The notes beneath the pieces were generated by a model that saw only the letters and a list, made by a program, of their open reading frames with translations, was not told where the DNA came from and ran no database searches. Position numbers and translations under genes: made by a program. Positions 54,242 to 64,000 of a stretch of DNA of 64,000 nt are shown in pieces. Positions within the stretch are counted from its first letter, which is position 1. Every line of letters begins with the position of its first letter. The stretch lies in NCBI RefSeq assembly GCF_018866305.1, contig NZ_CP076456.1, positions 2,480,001 to 2,544,000 of the forward strand. Direction: 5' to 3'. This DNA is from Arthrobacter sunyaminii (lineage in GTDB: Bacteria > Actinomycetota > Actinomycetes > Actinomycetales > Micrococcaceae).

Positions 54242-54261
54242 CCGGCTCCCTGAGGAGCCGG
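54242..54261. terminator. hairpin after the nrd operon
   Basis: CCGGCTCC (54242-54249), loop CTGA, GGAGCCGG (54254-54261): a perfect 8-bp stem 16 bases after the nrdF stop. No T-run follows on the minus strand, so termination strength is uncertain. The rest of the 230-bp gap 54045-54276 shows only the presumed promoter of the nuclease gene. Confidence 0.5.
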
Positions 54262-54276
54262 AAATTTACATAAAGA

Positions 54277-56042
<1,766 letters not shown>

Positions 56043-56058
56043 GCCGGCTACCTAACCG

Positions 56059-58197
56059 CTACAACATACAGGAGACGCAATTTTCCACCTCAGTGCCTTC
56101 CAGCGCGAGCTGGCGCAGGCGGATGTAGTAAATGGTCTTGATGCCCTTGCGCCATGCGTAGATCTGCGCCTTGTTGATGTCACGCGTGGTGGCGGTGTCC
56201 TTGAAGAACAGCGTCAGGGACAGGCCCTGGTCCACGTGCTGCGTGGCAGCAGCGTAGGTGTCGATGATCTTCTCGTAGCCGATTTCGTACGCATCCTGGT
56301 AGTACTCCAGGTTGTCGTTCGTCAGGTACGGAGCCGGGTAGTAAACGCGCCCCAGCTTGCCTTCCTTGCGGATCTCGATCTTCGCGGCCACCGGGTGGAT
56401 GGAGGAGGTCGAGTTGTTGATGTAGGAGATGGAACCTGTGGGCGGCACAGCCTGCAGGTTCTGGTTGTAGATGCCGTGCTCCATGACCGAAGCCCGCAGC
56501 GCAGCCCAGTCTTCCTGGGTGGGAATGTGAATGCCCTGGAACAGTTCGCGCACGCGCTCCGTCTTCGGGACCCACTCCTGGTTCACGTACTTGTCGAAGA
56601 ACTCTCCGGTGGCGTACTTGGAGCGCTCGAAGCCGGCAAACTTGCGGCCGGTCTCGATCGAGAGCAGGTTCGAGGCCCGCACCGCGTGGTAGACCACGGA
56701 GTAGAAGTAGATGTTCGTGAAGTCGATGCCTTCTTCGGAGCCGTAGTACACCCGCTCCCGTGCCAGGTAGCCGTGCAGGTTCATCTGGCCCAGGCCGATG
56801 GCGTGCGAGGCGTCGTTGCCCTTGGCGATGGACGGTACGGAACCGATGTGGCTCATGTCCGATACAGCGGTCAGGGCGCGGATGGACGTCTCGATGGTCT
56901 GGCCGAAGTCCGGGGAATCCATCGTCTTGGCGATGTTCAGCGAACCGAGGTTGCAGGAAATGTCCTTGCCGGTCTCGGCGTAGGACAGGTCATCGTTGTA
57001 CGTGGTGGGCTCGGAAACCTGGAGGATCTCGGAGCACAGGTTGGACATGATGATCTTGCCGTCGATCGGGTTTTCCCGGTTCACCGTGTCCTCGAACATG
57101 ATGTACGGGTAGCCGGACTCGAACTGGATTTCCGCCAGGGTCTGGAAGAACTCGCGGGCCTTGATCTTGGTCTTCTTGATCCGGGCGTCGTCCACCATCT
57201 CGTAGTACTTCTCGGTGACCGAGATGTCGGAGAACGGGACTCCGTAGACCTTTTCGACGTCGTACGGGGAGAACAGGTACATGTCCTCGTCGCGCTTGGC
57301 CAGCTCAAAGGTGATGTCGGGAACGACGACGCCGAGGGAGAGGGTCTTGATGCGGATCTTCTCGTCGGCGTTTTCCCGCTTGGTGTCCAGGAACCGGTTG
57401 ATGTCCGGGTGGTGGGCGTGCAGGTACACGGCACCGGCACCCTGGCGGGCGCCGAGCTGGTTGGCGTAGGAGAAGCTGTCTTCGAGGAGCTTCATCACGG
57501 GGATGACGCCGGAGGACTGGTTCTCGATCTGCTTGATCGGCGCGCCGACTTCGCGGATGTTCGTCAGGGCGAAGGCCACGCCGCCGCCGCGCTTGGACAG
57601 CTGCAGGGCGGAGTTGATGGAACGGCCGATCGACTCCATGTTGTCTTCGATGCGCAGCAGGAAGCAGGAAACGAGCTCGCCGCGCTGGGCCTTGCCGGCG
57701 TTCAGGAAGGTGGGGGTGGCCGGCTGGAAGCGGCCGCCGATGATTTCGTCCACCATCTGGGTGGCAAGCTTCTCGTCGCCTCGGGCCAGGTGCAGGGCAA
57801 CCATGCACACACGGTCTTCGTAGCGCTCTAGGTAACGCTTACCGTCAAAGGTCTTCAGCGTGTACGAGGTGTAGAACTTGAAGGCACCGAGGAAGGTTTC
57901 GAAGCGGAACTTCTTCTTGTAGGCGCGCTGGTACAGGTCCTTGATGAAGTTCATGGAGTACTGGTCGAGAGTTTCCTTCTCGTAGTACTCGTTCTTGACC
58001 AGGTATTCCAGCTTCTCTTCCAGGTCATGGAAGAACACGGTGTTGTTGTTCACGTGCTCAAGGAAGTACTGGCGCGCAGCAGCGCGGTCGGCGTCGAACT
58101 GGATCTCGCCGTTCTTGCCGTACAGGTTCAACATGGCGTTGAGCTCGTGGTAACCGAGGTCCTTATAGGCCGCGGGGAGCTCCTTGGAGTCCGTCAT
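56059..58197 (-). CDS. nrdE: class Ib ribonucleotide reductase, alpha subunit NrdE
   Basis: 712 residues from ATG 58197 ([20 protein letters not shown]), whose start overlaps the nrdI stop (ATGA); a TTG at 58224 is possible. Contains [20 protein letters not shown] (first active-site Cys), [28 protein letters not shown] (radical-site and N-C-x-E motif), [20 protein letters not shown] and the C-terminal ENCVSCML redox tail. Reduces NDPs to dNDPs with NrdF and NrdH. Length is normal, so there is no intein. Confidence 0.96.
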   Translation of the reverse strand: MTDSKELPAAYKDLGYHELNAMLNLYGKNGEIQFDADRAAARQYFLEHVNNNTVFFHDLEEKLEYLVKNEYYEKETLDQYSMNFIKDLYQRAYKKKFRFETFLGAFKFYTSYTLKTFDGKRYLERYEDRVCMVALHLARGDEKLATQMVDEIIGGRFQPATPTFLNAGKAQRGELVSCFLLRIEDNMESIGRSINSALQLSKRGGGVAFALTNIREVGAPIKQIENQSSGVIPVMKLLEDSFSYANQLGARQGAGAVYLHAHHPDINRFLDTKRENADEKIRIKTLSLGVVVPDITFELAKRDEDMYLFSPYDVEKVYGVPFSDISVTEKYYEMVDDARIKKTKIKAREFFQTLAEIQFESGYPYIMFEDTVNRENPIDGKIIMSNLCSEILQVSEPTTYNDDLSYAETGKDISCNLGSLNIAKTMDSPDFGQTIETSIRALTAVSDMSHIGSVPSIAKGNDASHAIGLGQMNLHGYLARERVYYGSEEGIDFTNIYFYSVVYHAVRASNLLSIETGRKFAGFERSKYATGEFFDKYVNQEWVPKTERVRELFQGIHIPTQEDWAALRASVMEHGIYNQNLQAVPPTGSISYINNSTSSIHPVAAKIEIRKEGKLGRVYYPAPYLTNDNLEYYQDAYEIGYEKIIDTYAAATQHVDQGLSLTLFFKDTATTRDINKAQIYAWRKGIKTIYYIRLRQLALEGTEVENCVSCML

Positions 58198-58634
58198 GCC
58201 GGCTTCTGCGACTGATGCGTCCAAAACTCTTCCAATCCTTCGTTAACTTTGGCGACGTCGTCGGACGTGCCCATGAGTTCAAATCTATAGAGAACGGGGA
58301 CCTTGCACTTCACGGAGACGATGTCCGCCGCAAGGCAATAGGATTCCCCGAAGTTTGTGTTTCCGGCGCCAATGACTCCCCGAATCAGGGAGCGGTTGCG
58401 TTCGTTGTTAAGGAACTTGATGACCTGCTTGGGAACGGCGCCGCGTGCTGCTGCACCGGGCTGCGCCGCGGTGCCCCCGTAGGTGGGCAGCAGCAGGACA
58501 AAAGGCCGCTGGGCCAGCAGGGTGGGTTCGGAGGTGTGCAGCGGGATTCTTCCCGCCTGCGTGTCCAGTTTTTCGACGAAGCGCCCGGTGTAACCGGATG
58601 CCGATGAAAAGAAAATCAGGGGCGCATCGGTCAT
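58194..58634 (-). CDS. nrdI: NrdI flavodoxin-like protein
   Basis: 146 residues from ATG 58634 ([20 protein letters not shown]). [16 protein letters not shown] is the FMN phosphate loop, [16 protein letters not shown] and [29 protein letters not shown] the NrdI flavin loops. It supplies oxidant to build the Mn-tyrosyl radical in NrdF. Stop overlaps nrdE. The reading frame extends upstream without coding character; an ATG at 58703 (MSLGIADR) is a second option. Confidence 0.93.
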   Translation of the reverse strand: MTDAPLIFFSSASGYTGRFVEKLDTQAGRIPLHTSEPTLLAQRPFVLLLPTYGGTAAQPGAAARGAVPKQVIKFLNNERNRSLIRGVIGAGNTNFGESYCLAADIVSVKCKVPVLYRFELMGTSDDVAKVNEGLEEFWTHQSQKPA

Positions 58635-58765
58635 CGGATGCTCATCTGCTGCGGATCCCGCTTCCGGGCCAAGCCCGGTGCGGTCTGCTATCCCCAGTGA
58701 CATGGTTCCTGCGCTCCTGACGGTGCGGGTATTGCGGTTGTGGTGCGGGTGCTGCGGAAGCCGTT

Positions 58766-59011
58766 TTAGGCGACCGAGGTTACCGATGCCTGAGCCAGCG
58801 CGTCGATCTTGTCCGGCCGGAAACCTGACCAGGAATCCTGCTCGGTAACGACGACGGGAGCCTGCATGTAGCCCAGTGCGCGGACCCGTTCCAGGGCCTC
58901 GGCGTCCTGGGACATATCCACGATCTGGTACGTGATGCCCTTCTTGTCCAGCGCCCGGTAGGTAGCGTTGCACTGAACGCAGGAAGGTTTGGTGTAAACC
59001 GTAACGGTCAT
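58766..59011 (-). CDS. nrdH: NrdH-redoxin
   Basis: 81 residues. [20 protein letters not shown] with the CVQC active site at Cys11-Cys14, [20 protein letters not shown] containing the NrdH-specific WSGFRPD. Glutaredoxin-like fold; delivers electrons to NrdE, itself reduced by thioredoxin reductase. First gene of the nrdHIEF operon; promoter lies in 59012-59110 with a NrdR-box-like dyad. Confidence 0.95.
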   Translation of the reverse strand: MTVTVYTKPSCVQCNATYRALDKKGITYQIVDMSQDAEALERVRALGYMQAPVVVTEQDSWSGFRPDKIDALAQASVTSVA

Positions 59012-59066
59012 GGTTGGTCTCCCCTATGTGAAGCCTTGAAGTCTGTCCATTGATACTACATCCAGA

Positions 59067-59080
59067 CACTACATCTAGTG
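59067..59080. promoter_or_regulatory. NrdR-box-like dyad upstream of nrdH
   Basis: CACTACATCTAGTG (arms CACTA/TAGTG) resembles the NrdR box ACACTATATATTGTGT; a second partial copy ACTACATCCAG starts at 59055, sixteen bases earlier. Location 56-69 bases before nrdH fits NrdR repression of class Ib operons. Confidence 0.55.
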
Positions 59081-59367
59081 CGCAGCTCCAGCGGGAACCC
59101 CAAGATGATGTATTACAAGTATGTCATTCCCCCGGCCCGTCGTCCACAGCTAATGCACAGGGCCGGCAGGAAAATTCCGTGAATTCCCGCCGGAGGGCCG
59201 AGGGTTCTCCACAGCCTGTGCAGAGCGAACGCACAGCTTCGGCGGCGTAGCGAAGGCCACAATTTCATCGCGTGTCGCGGTACGACGGCGTGTCGCGTCC
59301 GGCGCGGATAAAGTGGTCGACGGCGGCATCCCCCGTAACCTCGCCCTGGCCCTGAAAGGCGGCACCA

Positions 59368-60300
59368 GTGGTAAACCCGATCCACCTCAAGACCCTCCTG
59401 GAAGTCATCCGGGTAGGGTCCTTCGCCGCCGCCGCCCTCCGGCTCGGATACACCGCTTCCGCCGTTTCCCAGCAGATGTCGGCGCTGGAGCGCGCCACCG
59501 GCACCCGCCTGTTCGAACGCTCGGCCCGAACGGCAGTGCCCACGGAGGCCGCCGTCGTCATGGCCCGCCACGCAGCCAAGGTTCTCACCGATATGGAAGC
59601 GCTAATGGCAGCCTCGGCCCGGGCTGAGGCTGGAACCAGCCACGAGCTGCGCCTGGGCATCTTTCCCAGCCTCGCCACCTTTGCCCTGCCCCGCCTGATC
59701 CGTTCCCCCGGCTGGCAGGATTTGGGCATCAACCTCAAAATCCACGTCGCTGAACCGGGCCAGACCATTCAGGGACTGCGCACCGGAGGCGAGCTCGACG
59801 TCGCACTCATCTACCAGGTGGGGCAGGGCGGGTTGGCCTGGCCCTCCACGATGAGCCGCCAGTGGCTCGGCGACGACGACTTCCGGGTGGTCCTCCCCCG
59901 TGCCTGGGGCATCCGGGAGGGATCACAGGTCTCCGCCGAGCAGCTCTCGGACATGCCATGGATCATGCACCACCCGGGGACGCCCGATGCCCTGGTCATT
60001 GAACGGCTTTTCGCCAGCTGCAATCTGCATCCCCGCGTCGCTGCGTACTGCGATGACTTCAACGCAAGCCTGGAGATGGCCGCCGCAGGACTCGGAGCGG
60101 CACTGGTCCCGGAGCTGGCGATGCTCAACCGGCACGACGACGTAGTGGTTCTGGATGTGCCCGAAATCCGTCTTGCCCGCAGCATCTTCGCGCTGCTCAT
60201 CAATGAACGGGAAAATCCGCAGGTCCGGCTGTTCCTGCATCAGCTGGCCGAAGTACTGAGGACCCAGAGCATCGCACCGCGAACGGCGGCGGGACTCTGA
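59368..60300 (+). CDS. LysR family transcriptional regulator
   Basis: 310 residues from GTG 59368 (VNPIHLKTLLEVIRVGSFAA). Winged helix: LRLGYTASAVSQQMSALERA TGTRLFE. Effector domain: LRLGIFPSLATFALPRLIRS, GGELDVALIYQ, DDFRVVLPRAWG, CDDFNASLEMAAAGLGAALV PELA. Precedes the FUSC-type transporter by about 80 bases on the same strand, so it may regulate export of an aromatic acid (inference). Confidence 0.9.
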   Translation: MVNPIHLKTLLEVIRVGSFAAAALRLGYTASAVSQQMSALERATGTRLFERSARTAVPTEAAVVMARHAAKVLTDMEALMAASARAEAGTSHELRLGIFPSLATFALPRLIRSPGWQDLGINLKIHVAEPGQTIQGLRTGGELDVALIYQVGQGGLAWPSTMSRQWLGDDDFRVVLPRAWGIREGSQVSAEQLSDMPWIMHHPGTPDALVIERLFASCNLHPRVAAYCDDFNASLEMAAAGLGAALVPELAMLNRHDDVVVLDVPEIRLARSIFALLINERENPQVRLFLHQLAEVLRTQSIAPRTAAGL

Positions 60301-60378
60301 ACCGAACCGGCACCGGCGCCTGTGTGATCTGCGTTGCTGAAATCGGCTCGCGGGCGGGGCTCGGTCCATACTGAGCTG

Positions 60379-61494
60379 ATGCCCTCTACCGGAAACCTCT
60401 TTCGCCGAACCGGCCAGTTGCTGCGGGGAACCTCGCTCACTGCCCTCCCGACGCGTTTCGCCGGCGTACTGCGGTACACCCGTGTCCAGCTGGCCATCAA
60501 AGCTGCCCTGGCCGTGGCAATCGCCTGGACCGTTGCACCCTTCGTGCCCGGTGTCGCCGCGCAGTACCCGTACTACGCTCCGTTGGGCGCCCTGGTCAGC
60601 ATGTACCCCACCATCTCAGGTTCGGTAAAGGCAGGCCTTCAAACCCTGGCAGGCCTCGTTGCGGGCATTGGGCTGGCCCTGGCGGGCCTGCTCTTGGGCA
60701 GCCCCACCACTTGGACCATCGCCCTGGTTGTCGGTTTCGGAGTCCTGCTCGCAGGCATCCCCAAGCTGGGTGCGGGCCGGGACTATCTGCCCATGGCTGC
60801 CCTGTTTGTGCTGGTGGTTGGGATTGACGATCCGGACGGCTACTCCCTGGGCTACACCGTGCAGATGCTGGTGGGGGTCGTGGTGGGCCTGACCATCAAC
60901 GCCGTCGTCTTCCCTCCGCTGCATCTCAGCGGCGCCGTGGACGGTCTTGCCTCGCTGCGCCTGTCGCTGGCGCGCCAGCTCAAGGACATGGGCCAGGCCA
61001 TCTCCGAGTCCTGGCCGCCGAAACATGAGGACTGGTCCAACAGGCGCACAGAACTCATCTCCTTCAGCAGGGAGGTGCGGGAGTCCGTCCAGCTGGCGGA
61101 CAGCAGCCGCCACGGCAACCTGCGCAGCCGCCGCCACAACCACGACCTGGATGCTGATTACCGGGCACTGCGTGCCATGGAGCGCGTCACCCTGTACGTG
61201 GAGGACATGACGGAAGTCCTTGCCACCGCCATCTGGACCAGTCCGAAGGACATGCCGGTGCCCGATCAGCTCTCCGAACAGCTTTCCGAGGCCATGCTGG
61301 CCTGCGGAGACGCCGTGGAAAACTGGGACGCGGACAGCGAGGAATACTCAGCAGCACGGGATGCGGTGCTCAAGCTCCAGACCGATATGAACACCGCGGC
61401 GTCCCCGGACAGTCCCGTGGACGTCACGGCATCCCTGGCGATGAGTATGCGCCGGGTTCTGCGCACGATTAGAACCGAAGAAGACCAGCCCTAG
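60379..61494 (+). CDS. FUSC/aromatic acid exporter family protein
   Basis: 371 residues from ATG 60379 (MPSTGNLFRRTGQLLRGTSL). Helices from residue 37: ALKAALAVAIAWTVAPFV-like AIKAALAVAIAWTVAPFVPG, YYAPLGALVSMYPTISGSVK AGLQTLAG, then four more to about residue 185. The long cytoplasmic C-terminal region (HLSGAVDGLASLRLSLARQL) is helical. This is the ArAE/FUSC-like (YgaE/DUF939) half-size exporter group. Probably pairs with the preceding LysR gene. Confidence 0.82.
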   Translation: MPSTGNLFRRTGQLLRGTSLTALPTRFAGVLRYTRVQLAIKAALAVAIAWTVAPFVPGVAAQYPYYAPLGALVSMYPTISGSVKAGLQTLAGLVAGIGLALAGLLLGSPTTWTIALVVGFGVLLAGIPKLGAGRDYLPMAALFVLVVGIDDPDGYSLGYTVQMLVGVVVGLTINAVVFPPLHLSGAVDGLASLRLSLARQLKDMGQAISESWPPKHEDWSNRRTELISFSREVRESVQLADSSRHGNLRSRRHNHDLDADYRALRAMERVTLYVEDMTEVLATAIWTSPKDMPVPDQLSEQLSEAMLACGDAVENWDADSEEYSAARDAVLKLQTDMNTAASPDSPVDVTASLAMSMRRVLRTIRTEEDQP

Positions 61495-61572
61495 CTGCTG
61501 GAGCGGCAGCCTGGCCTTGACGGTCTCCGGCAGCGACCGGATGAAGACAGCGCCGCCGGTTCCCACCAGCGG

Positions 61573-62682
61573 CTAACCGGCCTCGGGCAGCAGGCCCAGC
61601 TCCGCCAGCTGCCGGGTCATGCCGGCACCGTCCGGAGCGTAGATCCAGGGAATCTCGGCCGGCCGCTCGCCCGACCGCGACGGCGAGCGGCCGCCGGCCA
61701 GGACGGCCTCCCCGGCTGAAAGCTGGCGGATGGCAATGGCCCGGACATTCTCCGGATGCCGTTTGGCGAATTCAGCGTAGATCGCTTCGTCGTGTTGGCC
61801 GTTATCCCCGATCAGCAGCCATTTGATCTGCGGGAACTCCTTCGCCAACCGCTCCAGCTGTGTCTTCTTATGCTCCGGTCCGCTGCGGAACCAGCGGTCC
61901 CGGGTGGGACCCCAGTCGGTCAGCAGCAGCGGACCGGCCGGATAGAGGTTGCGGGTAATGAATCGGGTCAGCGTCGCTGCCACGTTCCACGCGCCGGTGG
62001 ACAGGTACAGCACCGGGCTGCCGGGGTTTTCCCGGGACAGCCGGTCCATCATCACAGCCATTCCCGGAGTGGGCGTGCGCGCATGCTCATCCAGCACGAA
62101 AGTGTTCCATGCCGCCAGGAACGGCCGCGGCAGGGCGGTCACCATGACGGTGTCGTCAATATCGGACACCACACCCACCCGGGCGGATGGATCCACAATG
62201 TAGACGGGCGCGGCGGCGGCTTCGGAGTCTTCCGAGCGCAGCGTCACGGTGGTCCAGCCCGGCGTCAGCTGCACGGGAATTACGACGTCGATGACACCCC
62301 CGCGGTCAGCGGTCACGGGATAGCACTCATCGCCGATTTCCACCGTGACTGAGGCCTTGTTGATGGGCGGGCTCATGAAGTTGCGCCAGCCGCGGATGCC
62401 GTCACGGATCGCTTTGGCACCGGCCGAATTCTCATCGGGCGAGGCATAACCCGGCTTGGCGAGGATGACCCGTCCCAGGACACGGACCCACTCGGTGGTT
62501 CCATATCCGGTGAACGGCAGGACGGTTTGGATTTCACCGCGTTTGCGGGCCCGGCCTTCGCGGTAACTGTGAAGGGCATCTTCCAGACGCATGCCAATGT
62601 GGCTGGCCTGCTCTTTGACGGAAGGAGCAGCACCGGCGGACGCGGAGGGGCTGGCTGACGGGTCTGAGGGTGTAGACGACAT
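61573..62682 (-). CDS. App1-type phosphatidate phosphatase (DUF2183)
   Basis: 369 residues. Ser/Pro-rich N-terminal 25 residues, then VLPFTGYGTTEWVRVLGRVI, a beta-rich middle, and the HAD-like catalytic part: VGVVSDIDDTVMVTALPRPF (DxDxT), VLYLSTGAWNVAATLTRFI, LLTDWGPTRDRWFRSGPEHK, WLLIGDNGQHDEAIYAEFA. Family relative of yeast App1, which dephosphorylates phosphatidic acid. No signal peptide. Stands alone; the 78 bases before it contain no partner. Confidence 0.9.
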   Translation of the reverse strand: MSSTPSDPSASPSASAGAAPSVKEQASHIGMRLEDALHSYREGRARKRGEIQTVLPFTGYGTTEWVRVLGRVILAKPGYASPDENSAGAKAIRDGIRGWRNFMSPPINKASVTVEIGDECYPVTADRGGVIDVVIPVQLTPGWTTVTLRSEDSEAAAAPVYIVDPSARVGVVSDIDDTVMVTALPRPFLAAWNTFVLDEHARTPTPGMAVMMDRLSRENPGSPVLYLSTGAWNVAATLTRFITRNLYPAGPLLLTDWGPTRDRWFRSGPEHKKTQLERLAKEFPQIKWLLIGDNGQHDEAIYAEFAKRHPENVRAIAIRQLSAGEAVLAGGRSPSRSGERPAEIPWIYAPDGAGMTRQLAELGLLPEAG

Positions 62683-62773
62683 GGCTCCAGTCTGTCAGAC
62701 ACGGCCACCGGCTGCTGTCGCCCGCCGAAGCACCCGGCCGTGCGGCTGATCGGGGCGGGAACAGACAAAAAGA

Positions 62774-62811
62774 AAACCGGCAGCACCGTCCGAAGACAGC
62801 ACTGCCGGTTT
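62774..62811 (-). terminator. rho-independent terminator of the desaturase gene
   Basis: AAACCGGCAG (62774-62783) pairs with CTGCCGGTTT (62802-62811). On the minus strand the hairpin follows the desaturase stop by 15 bases and is trailed by TTCTTTTTGT, a good T-run. Confidence 0.8.
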
Positions 62812-62825
62812 CTGCCGGCTGCGGA

Positions 62826-63908
62826 TCAGCGCCGGAACTGTGAAGTCATGGGGCAGTCAAAGGGATCCCTCGCCGAAAGGCCCACCGTGTTGAGGTACCG
62901 CACAACAATCCCGTAGGACTGCGTCAGGGACGTTTCGGTGTACGGAATCTTGTGCTCGGCGCAGTAGGCCTTGACGATCTCCGAAGCGCGCGCCAGGTGC
63001 GGGCGGGGCATGTTCGGGAACAGGTGGTGCTCAATCTGGTAGTTGAGCCCGCCCATCAGCGTGTTCATGCCCTTGCCCTTGATGTTGCGGGACGTGAGGA
63101 CCTGGCGGGAGAGGAAGTCCACCTTGGAATCCTTGGGGAGGATCGGCATGCCCTTGTGGTTGGGAGCGAAGGAAGCACCCATGTAGACGCCGAACACTGC
63201 CAGCTGGACACCGAGGAAGGCAAAGGCCATGCCCACGGGCAGGAAGAAGAACACTGCACCGACGTAGAGACCCAGGCGCAGGAATACCATGGTCAATTCC
63301 GTGAAGCGGCCCTTAATCTGCTTGTTGGCAAACAGGTGCTTGATGGACGTGGCATGCAGGTTGATTCCCTCGAGCATCAGCAGCGGGAAGAACAGCCAGC
63401 CCTGGCGGCGGGCGAACCAGGCCATGAAGCCCTTTTGGCGCGCAGCCTGCTCCGGAAGGAAGGAAATGGTGTCCATGTCGATGTCCGGATCCTTGCCCAC
63501 CGTGTTGGGGTTGGCGTGGTGCCGGCTGTGCTTGTTCATCCACCACTGGTAACTGATCCCGACGACGGCGTTGGCAACAAAGCGGCCTGCACGGTCATTC
63601 GCGGGACCGGACTCAAACACCTGCCGATGGGCTGCCTCATGGGCAATAAATGCCAGCTGAGTAAACAGCACACCCAGCGCTGCAGCAATCAGCAGCTGGA
63701 ACCAGCTTTCACCGATGAGGAAGAAACCCGTGCCTGCGGCCACTAGCCCGGCGCAGAGAAAAACAAACGTCGTGATGTAAAAGGAACGGCGCCGCTTTAG
63801 CAGGCCTTCATCACGGACGGCCTTCAGCAAGCCTGAATAGGCGCTGACGACGGAATTAGTGCGAGTCTTCGATGCTGCTCGTTTGGCTGGTTGTGCAGTT
63901 GTGCTCAT
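62826..63908 (-). CDS. membrane fatty acid desaturase
   Basis: 360 residues from ATG 63908 (MSTTAQPAKRAASKTRTNSV) with GAGGG upstream. Three histidine boxes are visible: AFIAHEAAHRQ (HExxH), MNKHSRHHANPNT (HxxHH) and NYQIEHHLFPNMPRPHL (QxxHH). Two pairs of membrane helices between them. Acyl-CoA or acyl-lipid delta-9/delta-6 type desaturase that introduces double bases into membrane lipids, useful at low temperature. The 92 bases upstream hold the promoter (TATAGA near 63967 on the minus strand). Confidence 0.93.
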   Translation of the reverse strand: MSTTAQPAKRAASKTRTNSVVSAYSGLLKAVRDEGLLKRRRSFYITTFVFLCAGLVAAGTGFFLIGESWFQLLIAAALGVLFTQLAFIAHEAAHRQVFESGPANDRAGRFVANAVVGISYQWWMNKHSRHHANPNTVGKDPDIDMDTISFLPEQAARQKGFMAWFARRQGWLFFPLLMLEGINLHATSIKHLFANKQIKGRFTELTMVFLRLGLYVGAVFFFLPVGMAFAFLGVQLAVFGVYMGASFAPNHKGMPILPKDSKVDFLSRQVLTSRNIKGKGMNTLMGGLNYQIEHHLFPNMPRPHLARASEIVKAYCAEHKIPYTETSLTQSYGIVVRYLNTVGLSARDPFDCPMTSQFRR

Positions 63909-64000
63909 GCGGCCCTCTGGGTCTTTCGGCTTCCCAGCCGTCGGTATACGAGCAAGTTCTGCTCTATAGATATCTCCCACCCTAACCCGAATCCGGCCGA

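Noticed and set aside
56236..57831. 531-codon open frame on the plus strand
   Set aside because: It is the antisense shadow of nrdE in high-GC DNA; no family match and low-complexity composition.
56059..58197. Intein or intron in nrdE
   Set aside because: NrdE is continuous and of normal length; the endonuclease gene is outside it.

Overview
The window looks like chromosome from a high-GC Gram-positive actinobacterium of the Micrococcaceae, most likely Arthrobacter or a close relative. The basis is overall GC, frequent GTG/TTG starts, the class Ib nrdH-nrdI-nrdE-nrdF operon, secreted proteins with S-layer-homology repeats, an actinobacterial type SOS box, and many protein families typical of soil actinobacteria. 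Genus-level placement is inference; no rRNA or tRNA gene was recognised.

The left part (1 to about 27.9 kb) is accessory DNA. It holds many short, unrelated genes on both strands (acetyltransferases, VOC, PadR+DUF2812, TetR+DUF998, LysR+hydrolase, a TIR protein, a TPR protein, small membrane proteins) mixed with broken genes: a resolvase tail, several GNAT fragments, a HAD phosphatase, a P-loop kinase with an in-frame stop, a truncated flavin-dependent oxidoreductase and a nucleoside-deoxyribosyltransferase-like gene. At 9.25-12.1 kb lies a decayed D-Ala-D-Lac glycopeptide-resistance cluster: a FemX/VanK-like tail, a broken murG-like gene, an intact vanX and a truncated, frameshifted vanA-type ligase. 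A short motif (consensus near CCCGTARGCCGRTCC) recurs between genes here. A resolvase remnant lies near the left edge and an intact serine resolvase at 27.3 kb closes the region. NhaA, SulP+MerR and a ketopantoate-reductase-like gene at 21.6-26.4 kb sit inside it in better condition.

From 27.9 kb to about 50.6 kb the sequence is GC-rich, compact and intact: lipase maturation factor, hydrolases, lipoate ligase-like protein, thioesterase, two aldo/keto reductases, SRAP with an SOS-box promoter, two secreted SLH proteins (CAP-SLH and GH25 lysozyme-SLH), CaiB-type CoA transferase, PaiB, amidohydrolase, an ABC-2-like membrane protein with a divergent MarR gene over a 15-bp perfect dyad, a VanY/M15 carboxypeptidase, DUF1697, MOSC, DinB and a membrane-anchored DivIVA-like protein.

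The right part (51.2-64 kb) holds the nrdHIEF operon. Two nucleases sit at its 3' side: a roughly 950-residue protein with ten zinc-ribbon repeats around a PD-(D/E)XK domain directly downstream of nrdF, and a free-standing GIY-YIG/NUMOD3 homing-endonuclease-like gene wedged between nrdE and nrdF with a 4-bp overlap to the nrdF start. LysR, FUSC-type exporter, App1-type phosphatase and fatty-acid desaturase genes complete the window.

The strongest candidates for new biology are the zinc-ribbon/PD-(D/E)XK protein, the homing endonuclease in the nrd operon, the TIR protein, and the repeat-dotted, cassette-like accessory region with its fossil van cluster.
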